A DNA stretch of 32,812 bases from Jeotgalibaca caeni (GCF_028863945.1 NZ_JARBEA010000029.1:1-32812), one strand, 5' to 3'. Shown: positions 10,350 through 20,105, counted from the first letter of the stretch. The notes: a model not told the origin generated them from the letters alone. Numbers and translations are program-made.

Positions 10350-11264
10350 TTAAGTTAAGAACATTTTTCGTGGTTTCAAATATCCGTCTTTGCTTGGATG
10401 TTTCTCATACAATGCTACCAAATTCGCTTCATAATAGAAAGCAAGGACTGCTTCCATGTCATATTCCGCAAATTCCGTTGTTTCAAGTACGGCTCCATTC
10501 TTCACACTTGTCCATAAATCTTCGGTTAAATCAACTTTAGGGTAGTCGGTAAAAATCATCTCGATTGGACGCAAGATGGTATCCACTTGTCCCTCTTCCA
10601 TTAATTGTCTTATTTCATCCAAGGTCACACATTCTTTGGCTTCAAAAGGACCACTCTTGATACGCGTCAACTGGGACATATGTGCAGGAAAGCCAAGTTT
10701 GCTGCCTAAGTCCACTGCCAGTGTTCGCACATAGGTTCCTTTCCCGCACCAAACGCGGAAACGCCAAGATACCGTATGGTTTTCTTCATTGTAGTGCACC
10801 TCTGAGATTCGTTGAAAGGAATAAATGATTGCCTTTCGAGTTGGACGCTCCACTGTTTCTCCACTTCTAGCATATTCATATAATTTTCTGCCATTCACTT
10901 TCACTGCAGAATACATGGGTGGAATTTGAGTGATTTCTCCTTCAAAAGAGGTCATCATCTCATCAATCACTACTTCTGATAAAGGAGCTTCTACTTTTTT
11001 AATTTCCACTATTTCTCCATGTGCATCTTCAGTAGTCGTGGAAAATCCCACGGTGATTTCACCTTCATAAGCTTTGTTCATATCGGTCATGAATTCGACC
11101 GCTTTAGTAGCTGAACCGAGACAAATCGGTAAAACACCGTCCACCTCAGGATCAAGCGTACCCGTATGTCCAATTTTCTTCATTTTTAGTATTTTTCTTA
11201 ACTTGAAGACACAGTCATGACTGGTCATTCCTCGTTCTTTCCATAATGGTAAGATTCCATTCAT
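10350..11264 (-). CDS. truB: tRNA pseudouridine(55) synthase TruB
   Basis: TruB makes pseudouridine 55 in the T-loop of tRNAs. The catalytic block KIGHTGTLDPEVDGVLP is near residues 30-47 and contains the nucleophilic Asp, and GKGTYVRTLAVDLG follows in the second half. The start chosen is the ATG at 11264 (304 residues, MNGILPLWK), which has GGGGGA 7 bases ahead; an in-frame ATG at 11291 would add 9 residues but overlaps the promoter region. The C-terminal segment is PUA-like. It is the first gene of the operon with ribF. Confidence 0.95.
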   Translation of the reverse strand: MNGILPLWKERGMTSHDCVFKLRKILKMKKIGHTGTLDPEVDGVLPICLGSATKAVEFMTDMNKAYEGEITVGFSTTTEDAHGEIVEIKKVEAPLSEVVIDEMMTSFEGEITQIPPMYSAVKVNGRKLYEYARSGETVERPTRKAIIYSFQRISEVHYNEENHTVSWRFRVWCGKGTYVRTLAVDLGSKLGFPAHMSQLTRIKSGPFEAKECVTLDEIRQLMEEGQVDTILRPIEMIFTDYPKVDLTEDLWTSVKNGAVLETTEFAEYDMEAVLAFYYEANLVALYEKHPSKDGYLKPRKMFLT

Positions 11265-11293
11265 CTTTCTTCCCCCATTCATACAGCCCATTT

Positions 11294-11302
11294 ATTATAG
11301 CA
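11294..11302 (-). promoter_or_regulatory. Extended -10 promoter of truB-ribF-hemW
   Basis: TGC-TATAAT on the minus strand (TATAAT at 11294-11299, TG immediately upstream) is a perfect extended -10. The -35 at the 17-base position (TCAAGA) is poor, which extended -10 promoters tolerate. It lies about 30 bases before the chosen truB start. Confidence 0.65.
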
Positions 11303-11370
11303 TAGTACCACGCATTTCTTGAGGGACTTTCGTCGTATTTTTAACGGATTCAGCGCCTACTCATAAAAAA

Positions 11371-11395
11371 AGAGGCTGGCTTTTCACCAACCTCT
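11371..11395 (-). terminator. Terminator of the trmK-nif3-pepT-DUF1294 group
   Basis: On the minus strand AGAGGTTGG pairs with CCAGCCTCT (one G-U) around a 7-base loop, followed by seven T residues (11364-11370). It starts 6 bases after the stop of the DUF1294 gene. Confidence 0.88.
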
Positions 11396-11401
11396 CCTTC
11401 C

Positions 11402-11674
11402 TCACTGATGATTAAAAAACTGAAATAGAAAAATGGAACCCCAACCAATTATAGCCAAGAGGTAGGTCCAATAAAAATAGCGGTGCTTCGTTTTATGGCG
11501 GAAGAGGTTCATCCCAATGATTCCTCCGAGCGCACCGCCTAGTATGCCTACGAGAAGCAAGGTCTTTTCGGAAATGCGGTATTTTCGTTCACGTGCACGT
11601 TTTTTATCGACTCCGATTAAGACAAAAAGGAACAGGCTCGAAAGGAAAAACCATAGTAACAGAATCGTTCCCAT
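11402..11674 (-). CDS. DUF1294 family small membrane protein
   Basis: This 90-residue protein has three hydrophobic segments (about 3-20, 38-55 and 67-86). Between the first and second is the conserved cytoplasmic patch GVDKKRARERKYRISEKTLL, and after the second comes NLFRHKTKHRYF. This is the DUF1294 pattern; function is unknown. Its ATG overlaps the pepT stop as ATGA and lacks a clear ribosome binding site, so it is probably translated by coupling to pepT. A strong terminator follows. Confidence 0.85.
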   Translation of the reverse strand: MGTILLLWFFLSSLFLFVLIGVDKKRARERKYRISEKTLLLVGILGGALGGIIGMNLFRHKTKHRYFYWTYLLAIIGWGSIFLFQFFNHQ

Positions 11675-12918
11675 CAGGCTTCGTATTGACCGCTTTGACG
11701 AATAATTTCCACGATCACGTCTGTCGCTCTTTCCATACTTTCTACGGCTACAAATTCATAACGGCCGTGGAAGTTCTCGCCGCCAGCAAAAATATTAGGT
11801 GTAGGCAGTCCCATATAAGTTAACTTGGATCCATCTGTTCCACCACGAATTGGTTCAATAACCGGTTTAATCCCTAGTGTCTGCATTGCTTTTTCTGCCA
11901 AGTGAATCGGACGCATGTCTTTTTCCAATAATTCACCCATGTTGTAATATTGATCTTCCATCTCTACAGAAACGCGGTCTGCTTGGTAAGCCGCATTCAT
12001 TTTTTCGGCTACTTTTTGCATCATCGTTTTTTTCTCTTCAAAGAGAGCGCGATCGTGATCGCGAATGATGTAGGTCATCTTGCTGTCTTCAACGGTTCCT
12101 TCTATTCCAAGCAGGTGATAGAAACCTTCTCTTTTTTCTGTTTTTTCCGGCACTTCATCAGCAGGAAGCAATTGGTCGTATTCAATTGCCAACTTGATTG
12201 CATTCACCATCGTATCTTTTGCAGTACCTGGATGAACATTCTTCCCTTGAATCGTCACAACTGCTTGGGCTGCGTTAAAACTTTCATATTGCAATTCCCC
12301 GATTGGACCGCCGTCCATTGTGTAAGCAAAATCCGCATTGAAGCTAGCCACATCAAATAAGTCTGCACCACGGCCGATTTCTTCATCCGGACCAAAAGCA
12401 ACTTTCACATCACCATGCTGGATGCTTGCATCATTCTTGATGATTTCTACCGCTGTCAAAATTTCAGCAATCCCAGCTTTATCATCTGCTCCCAACAAGG
12501 TATTTCCATCGGTCGTAATCAATGTATTGCCGATATAATTTACTAAATTAGGGAAATCAATTGGAGATAAAACAATATTTTTTTCTTGATTCAAAACAAT
12601 CGCTTCACCGTCGTATTGCTCATGGAAAACGGGACGCACATCTTTTGCTTCAAAATCAGCTGTATCCATATGAGCAATGAAACCAATAGTCGGAAGTTTT
12701 TCCGTTGTATTCGCTGGTAGTGTTCCTGTTACAAAACCATTTGCAGGATTGTAAAAGACGTCTTCCAAACCAACCTTCTCCATTTCCGGAATTAACACTT
12801 CTTTGGCGAAGGCCGTTTGACTCGGTGTGGATGGAACCGTACGACTGCTTTCATCAGAACGGGTTTCATATTTTACAAAGGTAATAAAGCGTGGCACTAA
12901 ATTTTCATACATGGACAT
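11674..12918 (-). CDS. pepT: Peptidase T (tripeptide aminopeptidase)
   Basis: PepT removes the N-terminal residue from tripeptides in the cytosol and uses two zinc ions. The 414-residue protein shows the M20B blocks in order: AHMDTAD (first zinc ligand His-x-Asp), GADDKAGIAEIL (bridging Asp), FGPDEEIGRGA (Glu-Glu with the general base), MDGGPIGE and the C-terminal RGGTDGSKLTYMGLP and GGENFHGRYE (last His ligand). GAGGAAG lies before the first ATG. It follows the Nif3-family gene by 18 bases. Such peptidases suit the peptide-dependent nutrition of Lactobacillales. Confidence 0.95.
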   Translation of the reverse strand: MSMYENLVPRFITFVKYETRSDESSRTVPSTPSQTAFAKEVLIPEMEKVGLEDVFYNPANGFVTGTLPANTTEKLPTIGFIAHMDTADFEAKDVRPVFHEQYDGEAIVLNQEKNIVLSPIDFPNLVNYIGNTLITTDGNTLLGADDKAGIAEILTAVEIIKNDASIQHGDVKVAFGPDEEIGRGADLFDVASFNADFAYTMDGGPIGELQYESFNAAQAVVTIQGKNVHPGTAKDTMVNAIKLAIEYDQLLPADEVPEKTEKREGFYHLLGIEGTVEDSKMTYIIRDHDRALFEEKKTMMQKVAEKMNAAYQADRVSVEMEDQYYNMGELLEKDMRPIHLAEKAMQTLGIKPVIEPIRGGTDGSKLTYMGLPTPNIFAGGENFHGRYEFVAVESMERATDVIVEIIRQSGQYEA

Positions 12919-12936
12919 AACTTCCTCTCTAGTGAG

Positions 12937-14079
12937 TTATAGTTGGTGGTCAAACAGAAATGGGTTGGTATCTACAGAAGAGGCGATTACTTCAATATCC
13001 CACTCTAGTGTTTTTTTCCATTCTAAAACCATTTCCTTTAACTTTGGCATACAAATTTTCTCAATATGATGACCGGGATCAATCACGGTTAATCCTGCTG
13101 CTTGCATATCATGAGCAGTATGGTAGTAAACGTCACCGGTAATATAAACGTCGGCACCTTTTTGGAGTGCTTTTGGATAATATTTACCCGCATCGCCGCC
13201 GCACAGCGCAACACGTTTAATCGAGTTATTCAACCCATTTGGCGGAGTAACCACACGAACTCCTTCTACAGCAAATGATCGCTTGACGTGGTGAACAAAA
13301 GCAACCAAGTCCATTTCTTCCGGCAAATTCCCTACTCTTCCTAATCCGAATTTTTCGGGTTGCATTTGATCGATGGTATAGACTTCAAAAACAGGCTCTT
13401 CATAGGGGTGCGCTTGATAGAGAGCTTCCATTACAGTGGAAACTTTATTTTCTTCAAGGATGACTTCTATCCGTTCTTCTTCTACTTCTTCTGGTGCCCC
13501 TACTTCTCCAATTGTAGGGTTTGCAGAACCTACTGGGGTGAAGCGGCCAATTCCGCTCATGGAATACGAGCAATCTTGATAGCTATCGGTAATATTTCCA
13601 GCGCCTGCCTTCGTGATGGCATCTCGCACTTGTTGGGCATGTGTCTTCGGTGCATAGACATTCAACCGTTTTAAAGGAATGGTACGTGAAACGTCCATAA
13701 TCTCCACATCAGTTAACGACAATGCTTCTGCTAACCAGTCGTTCATACCATTATTCGCATTATCTAGGTTGGTATGTGCCGCATAGACTCGAATATCATG
13801 CTTGATCAAATCGGCAAACATTCTCGTTTGTGGGTCTGATAAATCCAGACGGGCGAGTGGCCGATAAATAGGCGGATGATGCGCTAGAATGAAGTCAACG
13901 TTTTGTTCAATCGCTTCTTGGACAACTTCTGGTCGTACATCCAGGGTCACCATAACTTTTCGAACCGTTTGCCCCAAGTCTCCTACATGTAGGCCTACTG
14001 GATCTTTTTCTTCTGCCAGCCATAACGGGACAACTTTTTCAAACTGTTGGACAAACTCGTAACCGGAAATATTCTTCAC
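12937..14079 (-). CDS. Nif3-like dinuclear metal center protein (YqfO family)
   Basis: The 380-residue protein matches the long Nif3/YqfO form. A metal-binding Nif3 half carries HHPPIYRPL and AAHTNLDNANNGMND, a PII-like insert occupies roughly residues 135-235 (RLNVYAPKTHAQQVRDA and AHPYEEPVFEVY), and the second Nif3 half carries CGGDAGKYY, TGDVYYHTAHD and DPGHHIEK. Family members form toroidal hexamers; it is often labelled GTP cyclohydrolase 1 type 2, but the function is not established. The start codon is GTG, with GGAG upstream, overlapping the trmK stop by four bases (GTGA). The trmK-nif3 pair next to rpoD is the Bacillus arrangement (yqfN-yqfO). Confidence 0.9.
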   Translation of the reverse strand: MKNISGYEFVQQFEKVVPLWLAEEKDPVGLHVGDLGQTVRKVMVTLDVRPEVVQEAIEQNVDFILAHHPPIYRPLARLDLSDPQTRMFADLIKHDIRVYAAHTNLDNANNGMNDWLAEALSLTDVEIMDVSRTIPLKRLNVYAPKTHAQQVRDAITKAGAGNITDSYQDCSYSMSGIGRFTPVGSANPTIGEVGAPEEVEEERIEVILEENKVSTVMEALYQAHPYEEPVFEVYTIDQMQPEKFGLGRVGNLPEEMDLVAFVHHVKRSFAVEGVRVVTPPNGLNNSIKRVALCGGDAGKYYPKALQKGADVYITGDVYYHTAHDMQAAGLTVIDPGHHIEKICMPKLKEMVLEWKKTLEWDIEVIASSVDTNPFLFDHQL

Positions 14080-14777
14080 GAAATCTCCTCCTCTATTGTC
14101 TCTCTCATGTGCTCCACTTCTTTTTTCTTGGAAGAAACATCGCGCTGTGATTGGTCTAGACTTTGTAAAATATATGCTATCTTTTCCAACTCACTTTGCC
14201 ACTTCTTCTTAAAAATTTCATTTTTTTCTTGGCGTAATCGTTTTCCGAATAAATAGTCTTCTTTTGAATACGTTTCTGTAACAGAAGATGGTTCAGCAAC
14301 TACTATTTCATAGATTTTATCATTTTCTTCGATAATTTTCTCTTCTATAATCGCATATTCATTTTCAATTAACCAACGACGCAACTTCGCTTCAGCATTA
14401 TTTGGCTGTAAAATAAGACGAGTTACTCCTTCTAACTTTAGCTCTTCTTTTCCTGCATCAAGGATACGTGCAATCAAATCGCCGCCCATGCCACAAATGG
14501 TGATGGTATCGATTTGGTCACTGGTTCCAATGACAGCCAAGCCGTCTCCTAATCTTGCCTCGACTTTATCAGTTAAGTTGGAGCTTTGAATTTGTTTTTT
14601 GGCTGAGGTAAAAGGACCAATGACCACTTCTCCTGCTATGGCAAAGTGGACGATTTCCTTTTGAGCCAAATAACAAGGTAAATAGGCATGATCTGAACCG
14701 ATATCGGCTAATCTAGCCCCTGGTTGAACAAAGGATGCAGCGAGTTCTAACCGTTTTGATAATTGTGTTTCGTTCAA
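14076..14777 (-). CDS. trmK: tRNA (adenine(22)-N(1))-methyltransferase TrmK
   Basis: TrmK methylates N1 of A22 in the D-arm of some bacterial tRNAs using SAM. The 233-residue protein shows the SAM-binding block LADIGSDHAYLP (about 23-34), the CGMGGDLIARIL motif and LILQPNNAEAKLRRWL. The C-terminal part is a predicted coiled coil rich in Lys/Glu. The start is TTG, supported by AAAGGAGG 7 bases upstream. Translation is coupled to the Nif3-family gene. Confidence 0.92.
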   Translation of the reverse strand: MNETQLSKRLELAASFVQPGARLADIGSDHAYLPCYLAQKEIVHFAIAGEVVIGPFTSAKKQIQSSNLTDKVEARLGDGLAVIGTSDQIDTITICGMGGDLIARILDAGKEELKLEGVTRLILQPNNAEAKLRRWLIENEYAIIEEKIIEENDKIYEIVVAEPSSVTETYSKEDYLFGKRLRQEKNEIFKKKWQSELEKIAYILQSLDQSQRDVSSKKKEVEHMRETIEEEIS

Positions 14778-14814
14778 TCTTGCTCCTCCTTTCTTCTTTC
14801 TCTTTTATCTACTA

Positions 14815-14843
14815 ATCTTATCAGTTTCAGAACTAAAATTAAA
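14815..14843 (-). promoter_or_regulatory. Candidate promoter of trmK
   Basis: TAAGAT (14815-14820) carries a TG one base upstream (extended -10) and a weak TTTAAT (14838-14843) 17 bases further. It lies between the rpoD terminator and the trmK ribosome binding site. Confidence 0.45.
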
Positions 14844-14865
14844 GCATCCATCTAGAAAAGCAAAA

Positions 14866-14899
14866 AAAACGAGACAGGAAGTTACTCCCGTCTCGTTTT
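14866..14899 (-). terminator. Terminator of dnaG-rpoD
   Basis: On the minus strand AAAACGAGAC and GTCTCGTTTT form the outer stem; two further G-C pairs lie inside past one mismatch. A run of eight T residues (14862-14869) ends it. It begins about 30 bases after the rpoD stop. Confidence 0.88.
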
Positions 14900-14929
14900 A
14901 CTATTCTCTTCATATAGAAGAACCTGATT

Positions 14930-16063
14930 TTATTCTAGGAAATCTTTTAGTTGTTTCGACCGGCTTGGGTGGCGTAACTTTCTAAGTGCTTTGGCTTCGA
15001 TTTGACGAATCCGTTCACGGGTTACCCCAAAGACCTTCCCAACTTGTTCTAACGTCCGAACATTTCCGTCATCCAATCCGAAGCGTAAACGCAGAACGTT
15101 TTCTTCACGATCGGTTAAGGTATCAAGCACTTCTTCTAGTTGTTCTTTTAATAGTGTTTGAGCCGTATGTTCTGCCGGGCTTGTTACCTCTTGGTCCTCG
15201 ATGAAGTCACCTAGGTGAGAGTCATCTTCTTCCCCAATTGGCGTTTCCAAAGAAACAGGTTCTTGTGCAATCTTAATGATTTCACGAACCTTTTCAGTTG
15301 GCAAGTCCATTTCTGCCCCAATTTCTTCCGGTGTTGGTTCGCGTCCAAGGTCTTGTAGTAATTGACGTTGAATTCGAACTAATTTATTAATGGTTTCTAC
15401 CATATGTACTGGAATTCGAATCGTTCTTGCTTGGTCCGCAATCGCACGAGTAATTGCTTGACGAATCCACCATGTCGCATAGGTTGAGAACTTAAATCCT
15501 TTTTCGTGGTCGAATTTTTCTACTGCTTTCATCAAGCCCATGTTACCTTCTTGAATCAAGTCTAAGAACTGCATACCACGGCCTACATATCTTTTCGCAA
15601 TGGATACCACTAAACGCAAGTTCGCTTCCGCTAATTCTTGTTTTGCTTCTAAATCGCCTTCTTGAATTCGGATAGCAAGGTTTTTCTCCTCGTCTCCGGT
15701 CAATAAAGATACACGACCAATTTCCTTCAAATACATCCGAACTGGATCATTAATTTTCACTCCAGCAGGTACAGAAAGATCCTCTTCCGGTTCTTCTTTC
15801 TTTTCTTCTTTTGTAACGTTTGGTTTTTCTTCCGTTTGCAACTGACGGGTTGTTGGACCGCCATCTGCATCTACGACGCTCACACCATTATCTTCCATTG
15901 TTTGGATCAATTTATCCATCTGATCTGCATCCAATTGGAAAGGTGTAGCTACTTTATCCGTAAGTTCATCATAGAAAATGGAACCTAAAAGCTTATGCTC
16001 TTTGATAACTGCATTGGTAACTTCTTCCATGGTAAGGCCTTGTTCATTTTTTTTAATCGACAT
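14930..16063 (-). CDS. rpoD: RNA polymerase primary sigma factor RpoD (SigA)
   Basis: This is the housekeeping sigma-70 factor. I chose the ATG at 16063 (377 residues, MSIKKNEQG) because GGAGG lies 9 bases upstream; the longer frame from 16084 runs through that site. Region 1.1 is followed by an acidic/Lys linker, then region 1.2 ([13 protein letters not shown]). Region 2 holds the -10 recognition and melting helix ([20 protein letters not shown]), region 3 follows, and region 4.2 ([20 protein letters not shown]) reads the -35. It is co-transcribed with dnaG, 27 bases downstream of it. Confidence 0.97.
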   Translation of the reverse strand: MSIKKNEQGLTMEEVTNAVIKEHKLLGSIFYDELTDKVATPFQLDADQMDKLIQTMEDNGVSVVDADGGPTTRQLQTEEKPNVTKEEKKEEPEEDLSVPAGVKINDPVRMYLKEIGRVSLLTGDEEKNLAIRIQEGDLEAKQELAEANLRLVVSIAKRYVGRGMQFLDLIQEGNMGLMKAVEKFDHEKGFKFSTYATWWIRQAITRAIADQARTIRIPVHMVETINKLVRIQRQLLQDLGREPTPEEIGAEMDLPTEKVREIIKIAQEPVSLETPIGEEDDSHLGDFIEDQEVTSPAEHTAQTLLKEQLEEVLDTLTDREENVLRLRFGLDDGNVRTLEQVGKVFGVTRERIRQIEAKALRKLRHPSRSKQLKDFLE

Positions 16064-16090
16064 AAAATGATTCCTCCATTTCAATACGGA

Positions 16091-17953
16091 TTACTGCTTT
16101 GTTTGCTTTAATTCTCGGGTAAGTACGATGTACTCTTCTAAAAGCTGTTTCGCCCGTTCTTTATCTTGATCCCGATTTGCCTCTTTAATGGCATTTTTCT
16201 TTTGTTGGATGCGTGTATGCAGCGACTGAGAGCCAATCACACCAATTAAATCGGTTATTTCCTGAGGAGAAAGATCCGCCTGCAGATCAATCATTTCAAT
16301 CTCAATTACCTTCTCAATCAACTTTACATCCTTTACCCAGTCCAAGAACGCATCGATATGACCGACCTCCTCCATTTCATCATGAAAGGCATCGTACAAC
16401 ATATAAATCGTCTGATGCGTTTCATCGGTAAAATGGAAATCAGGACTCAATTCCCGCAAGTAAGACCACGCTTCTTCATGATGGAATAAGCGGTATAGCA
16501 GTTGCCGTTCGCTGACTTCAACCAAGTTGTATTTTTTCTTCACAGAAGGTTGGATGGTTGTTACGATGGGTTCTTCTTTGGCTTGCTTGCGTTCTTTTGT
16601 CTGGTTTTTCAGATGATCTTTTTGATATTCTTGAAGCTGCTTCTTTAATACATTAGCATCCATATCAAAGTCTTGCGCTAATTCATTCAAGTACATTTCA
16701 CGTTCAATGATGGAATCAACTTTCACTAACAACTTCACCATTTGTTCCAAATAGTGAATGCGATCTTTCTCTGAATCCATATTGATCTGACTGCGTAAAT
16801 ACCTGCCTTGAAAATGGAAGATGGTTTCTCTTTGTGTCGTGATTGCATGTCGAAAGGCTTCTGCGCCTTTTGCTTGAATGTAATCATCTGGATCCATCCC
16901 AGGCGGCAAGGGAAAGACGGACAAATCGAACCGATTGCCTACTTGAAGTAAATCAATCGCCTTCTTTGTCGCCTCGATTCCTGCACGATCTCCATCATAA
17001 GAAATGACGACTGAGTCGACAAGCTTATTCATCATCCGAATTTGCTCATCCGTTAAGGAAGTCCCCATTGAAGCCACACCGTTTGTCACACCGGCTTGAA
17101 AGGCAGAGATTACATCCATGTATCCTTCAAATAAGATAACTTCTGAAGTCTTACGCATCTCTTTACGCGCTTTATCCAAGTTAAAGAGAAAGTTGCGCTT
17201 TGAGAAAATGATGGTTTCCGGACTGTTTAGATACTTTGCTTCATGATAGTCAGACTGAACGGGTTCCTCATTCGGCAACATTCGTCCCGAAAAGGCGACC
17301 GTTCGTCCTTTTTCATCTCTCAACGGAAACATAATCCGTGCTGCAAAGCGGTCCAATAATTCCCCATTCTCACTGCGGTCCGTAAAAATACCTGACTCTT
17401 GTAATGCTTCATGGTTGAAATTTTGTTTAGCTAAGATTTGCTGGGTCGTTAACTTATTTGGAGGAGAGAATCCTACTTGGAATTCTTTTAATAATTCTTC
17501 GGTGAATCCTCGTTGTTTTAAGTAAGCCAGCGCCCCTTCACCCGTCACTGTATTCATCAAAACCTGATGATAAAAAGCTACTGCCGCTTCATGAATCGCA
17601 ATGAGCTGTTCTTTTTTGTTGTGCAACGGACTGCGAGGTTCAGAATCGTTCAACTGAAGGTCAAGCGGGATTTCCGCAATTTCTGCAGTTTTTTGAACGG
17701 CTTCTATAAAGCCAATCCCTTCAACTTCCATTAAAAATGAAAAAACATTTCCCCCTCGCCCACAACTAAAGCAATGAAAAATTTGTTTCTCATCCGTTAC
17801 AGAAAAGGAAGGAGTTCGTTCATCATGAAATGGACAAAAACCAAAGTAGTTCTTTCCCCGTTTTTTTAATTGTACGTACTGACTAACCACATCGACGATA
17901 TTCGTTTCGGTGCGGATTTTATTGATGGTCTCTTCCGGAACTCGAGTTGCCAA
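16091..17953 (-). CDS. dnaG: DNA primase DnaG
   Basis: DnaG makes RNA primers at the replication fork. I chose the TTG at 17953 (620 residues, MATRVPEET). It has AGAGG with proper spacing, whereas the GTG at 17962 overlaps that site. With this start the zinc ligands fall at Cys40, His43, Cys61 and Cys64, the same numbers as in E. coli DnaG. The TOPRIM catalytic domain has EGYMDVISA and SYDGDRAGIEA, and the C-terminal region is the helicase-interaction domain. A good promoter (18010-18038) drives dnaG-rpoD. Confidence 0.96.
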   Translation of the reverse strand: MATRVPEETINKIRTETNIVDVVSQYVQLKKRGKNYFGFCPFHDERTPSFSVTDEKQIFHCFSCGRGGNVFSFLMEVEGIGFIEAVQKTAEIAEIPLDLQLNDSEPRSPLHNKKEQLIAIHEAAVAFYHQVLMNTVTGEGALAYLKQRGFTEELLKEFQVGFSPPNKLTTQQILAKQNFNHEALQESGIFTDRSENGELLDRFAARIMFPLRDEKGRTVAFSGRMLPNEEPVQSDYHEAKYLNSPETIIFSKRNFLFNLDKARKEMRKTSEVILFEGYMDVISAFQAGVTNGVASMGTSLTDEQIRMMNKLVDSVVISYDGDRAGIEATKKAIDLLQVGNRFDLSVFPLPPGMDPDDYIQAKGAEAFRHAITTQRETIFHFQGRYLRSQINMDSEKDRIHYLEQMVKLLVKVDSIIEREMYLNELAQDFDMDANVLKKQLQEYQKDHLKNQTKERKQAKEEPIVTTIQPSVKKKYNLVEVSERQLLYRLFHHEEAWSYLRELSPDFHFTDETHQTIYMLYDAFHDEMEEVGHIDAFLDWVKDVKLIEKVIEIEMIDLQADLSPQEITDLIGVIGSQSLHTRIQQKKNAIKEANRDQDKERAKQLLEEYIVLTRELKQTKQ

Positions 17954-18009
17954 TGACACCACCTCTTTTAAGTGTTACATTCGAAAATGTGCATAAATAT
18001 ACAACTTAA

Positions 18010-18038
18010 ATTATACCAAATAATTGCCTCTTTAGCAA
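18010..18038 (-). promoter_or_regulatory. Sigma-A promoter of dnaG-rpoD
   Basis: On the minus strand, TTGCTA (18033-18038), a 17-base spacer and a perfect TATAAT (18010-18015), with TG one base before the -10. The primary sigma gene would thus be read by its own product. Confidence 0.8.
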
Positions 18039-18064
18039 TGGACGCGTACCAAAGAAGATGAAAA

Positions 18065-18098
18065 TAGTAGTATAGTCCCTTACGGAATTACACTACTA
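18065..18098 (-). terminator. Probable terminator of clpX-engB
   Basis: A 10-bp stem on the minus strand, TAGTAGTGTA with TATACTACTA (one G-U pair), closes a 14-base loop and is followed by TTTT. It lies just after the engB stop codon. The stem is A/T rich, so it may be moderate in strength. Confidence 0.6.
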
Positions 18099-18119
18099 CT
18101 TCATCACCTTCGTTCAAGG

Positions 18120-18704
18120 CTAACTTAAATATTGTTGAATCACTTTCCAAGCTTGTTCTTTTCCTTCTCCCGTTTCACTAGAGAAGAGGATCAGATGATT
18201 GTCACTTGGCAGTTGAAGAGTTTTTTTCGTTTGCGCAGCATGTTGGTTCCATTTCCCACGCGGAATTTTATCAATCTTCGTGGCTAAAACCGTGTAAGGA
18301 ATTTGATAAAAATCAATAAATTCCTTCATCATGACATCATCTGCAGTAGGTGGGTGTCGGAAATCGACGACTAAAAAGACGTGTTTTAGTACATCTCGTT
18401 GGGTGAAATACGTTTCTAGCATTTCGCCCCATTTTGCACGTTCCGTTTTGGATACTTTTGCGTACCCATATCCCGGAACATCCACAAAATAAAATTCTTT
18501 GTTAATCAGATAGTAATTCAAGGTCTGGGTTTTCCCAGGTTTACTTGAGGTTCGAGCCAATGCCTTCCGGTTAATCATCTTATTAATAAAAGAAGATTTC
18601 CCTACATTTGACCGGCCTGCAAGAGCAATTTCTGGAAGCCCCGTATCCGGGTACTGTTTCGGTGTAACAGCGCTAATAATAATCTCAGCGTCATGTACTT
18701 GCAT
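18120..18704 (-). CDS. engB: Ribosome biogenesis GTPase EngB (YsxC/YihA)
   Basis: EngB is an essential GTPase for late assembly of the 50S subunit. I chose the ATG at 18704 (194 residues, MQVHDAEI) with AGGAAG upstream. The longer frame from 18767 would translate the hairpin between clpX and engB. The G1 motif is GRSNVGKS (30-37), G3 is DVPGYG and G4 is TKIDK. As in other Firmicutes it follows clpX, here without the lon genes that Bacillus has in between. No promoter is visible in the short gap, so it depends on clpX transcription passing the hairpin at 18736-18776. Confidence 0.94.
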   Translation of the reverse strand: MQVHDAEIIISAVTPKQYPDTGLPEIALAGRSNVGKSSFINKMINRKALARTSSKPGKTQTLNYYLINKEFYFVDVPGYGYAKVSKTERAKWGEMLETYFTQRDVLKHVFLVVDFRHPPTADDVMMKEFIDFYQIPYTVLATKIDKIPRGKWNQHAAQTKKTLQLPSDNHLILFSSETGEGKEQAWKVIQQYLS

Positions 18705-18735
18705 GTTTTTCACTTCCTTTGGAATAAAATCGAGG

Positions 18736-18776
18736 AAAAAACCAATGTATGGAAAATTCCGATACATTGGTTTTTT
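18736..18776 (-). terminator. clpX-engB intercistronic terminator-like hairpin
   Basis: The arms AAAAAACCAATGTAT (18736-18750) and its exact complement (18762-18776) give a 15-bp stem; an inner GGAA/TTCC extends it past a one-base bulge. On the minus strand the right arm ends in TTTTTT. It stands 9 bases after the clpX stop and upstream of the engB ribosome binding site. Confidence 0.78.
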
Positions 18777-18784
18777 GTCCTTTA

Positions 18785-20026
18785 TTAGCTAATGAGACGT
18801 TGATCGTCGCCGTATAGAAGTGGTTTTCCTTCTCCGTCAATGATGTCTTCTGTAATAATCACCTTGGAAATTTCATCACGACTAGGGATTTCATACATAA
18901 TATCCAACATAACATTTTCAATGATAGAACGTAGTCCCCGTGCTCCTGTATTGCGGTCGATTGCTTTCTTAGCAATTTTTTGCAAAGCAGTTTCTTCAAA
19001 CTCAAGCGTAACTCCGTCGATATCCAATAGTTTTTGATATTGTTTTACCAACGCATTTTTTGGTTCCGTCAAAATATGAACCAAGTCAGCTTCTGTAAGT
19101 TTTTCCAAAGCAGCCATAATCGGTAGACGACCGATGAATTCTGGAATTAAACCAAATTTCAATAAGTCTTCGGGAATAATTTGTTGCATTAAGCTTTTTT
19201 CTGAATCTTCTTTGGCTTTTGTTGTGCCAAATCCGATTACTTTTGCACCTAGGCGTTCTTTAACGATTGTTTCAATTCCATCAAACGCTCCGCCCACGAT
19301 GAACAGGATATTTGTGGTATCAAACTGGATAAACTCTTGATGTGGATGCTTGCGCCCGCCTTGTGGTGGAACGTTCGCAACTGTACCTTCAAGAATTTTA
19401 AGGAGAGCTTGTTGCACCCCTTCCCCACTTACATCGCGAGTAATGGAGACATTCTCACTCTTACGAGCAATCTTGTCGATTTCATCGATGTAAATGATGC
19501 CGCGTTGTGCACGCTCTACATCATAATCAGAAGCTTGTAACAACTTCAATAGGATGTTTTCCACGTCTTCACCGACATATCCTGCTTCCGTCAAGCTCGT
19601 TGCATCTGCAATCGCGAAAGGAACATTCAAAATACGTGCCAACGTTTGAGCTAAGAAGGTTTTTCCTGATCCAGTAGGACCAATCAGGCAGATATTACTT
19701 TTTTGTAATTCTACTTCGTCTTCTTTTTGGCTAGGTGCTTGGCTGATTCGTTTGTAATGGTTGTAAACAGCAACAGACAGAGTCTTCTTCGCTACATCTT
19801 GCCCAATTACATATTCACTAAGAATTTTACGAATTTCTTGTGGTTTTGGAATGTCCGTAAACTCTACTTCTTCTGTGTTGTAAATTTCTTCATCAATTAT
19901 TTCCTTACATAAGTCAATACACTCATTACAAATGTATACATCTGGTCCAGCAATGATTTTCTTTACTTGATCAGAAGACTTTCCACAAAAGGAACAGTGA
20001 ATGCTCGTGCCGTCATCTCGAAACAT
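18785..20026 (-). CDS. clpX: ATP-dependent Clp protease ATP-binding subunit ClpX
   Basis: ClpX unfolds proteins and feeds them to ClpP. I chose the ATG at 20026 (413 residues, MFRDDGTS), 8 bases from AAGGAG; the ATG two codons earlier is too close to it. The N-terminal zinc-binding domain uses Cys11, Cys14, Cys33 and Cys36. The AAA+ core has Walker A GPTGSGKT (116-123), the pore loop GYVGED and Walker B YIDEIDK. The ClpP-docking loop IGFG is also present. It is encoded next to tig, as in Bacillus, but with a terminator between them. Confidence 0.97.
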   Translation of the reverse strand: MFRDDGTSIHCSFCGKSSDQVKKIIAGPDVYICNECIDLCKEIIDEEIYNTEEVEFTDIPKPQEIRKILSEYVIGQDVAKKTLSVAVYNHYKRISQAPSQKEDEVELQKSNICLIGPTGSGKTFLAQTLARILNVPFAIADATSLTEAGYVGEDVENILLKLLQASDYDVERAQRGIIYIDEIDKIARKSENVSITRDVSGEGVQQALLKILEGTVANVPPQGGRKHPHQEFIQFDTTNILFIVGGAFDGIETIVKERLGAKVIGFGTTKAKEDSEKSLMQQIIPEDLLKFGLIPEFIGRLPIMAALEKLTEADLVHILTEPKNALVKQYQKLLDIDGVTLEFEETALQKIAKKAIDRNTGARGLRSIIENVMLDIMYEIPSRDEISKVIITEDIIDGEGKPLLYGDDQRLIS

Positions 20027-20105
20027 TTGCATTCTCCTTTCTATTATTTAAGTATCTCTTGTTTAGCTCCCCATTCACTCGGGGACTCATTTAAGAATGC
20101 AATTT

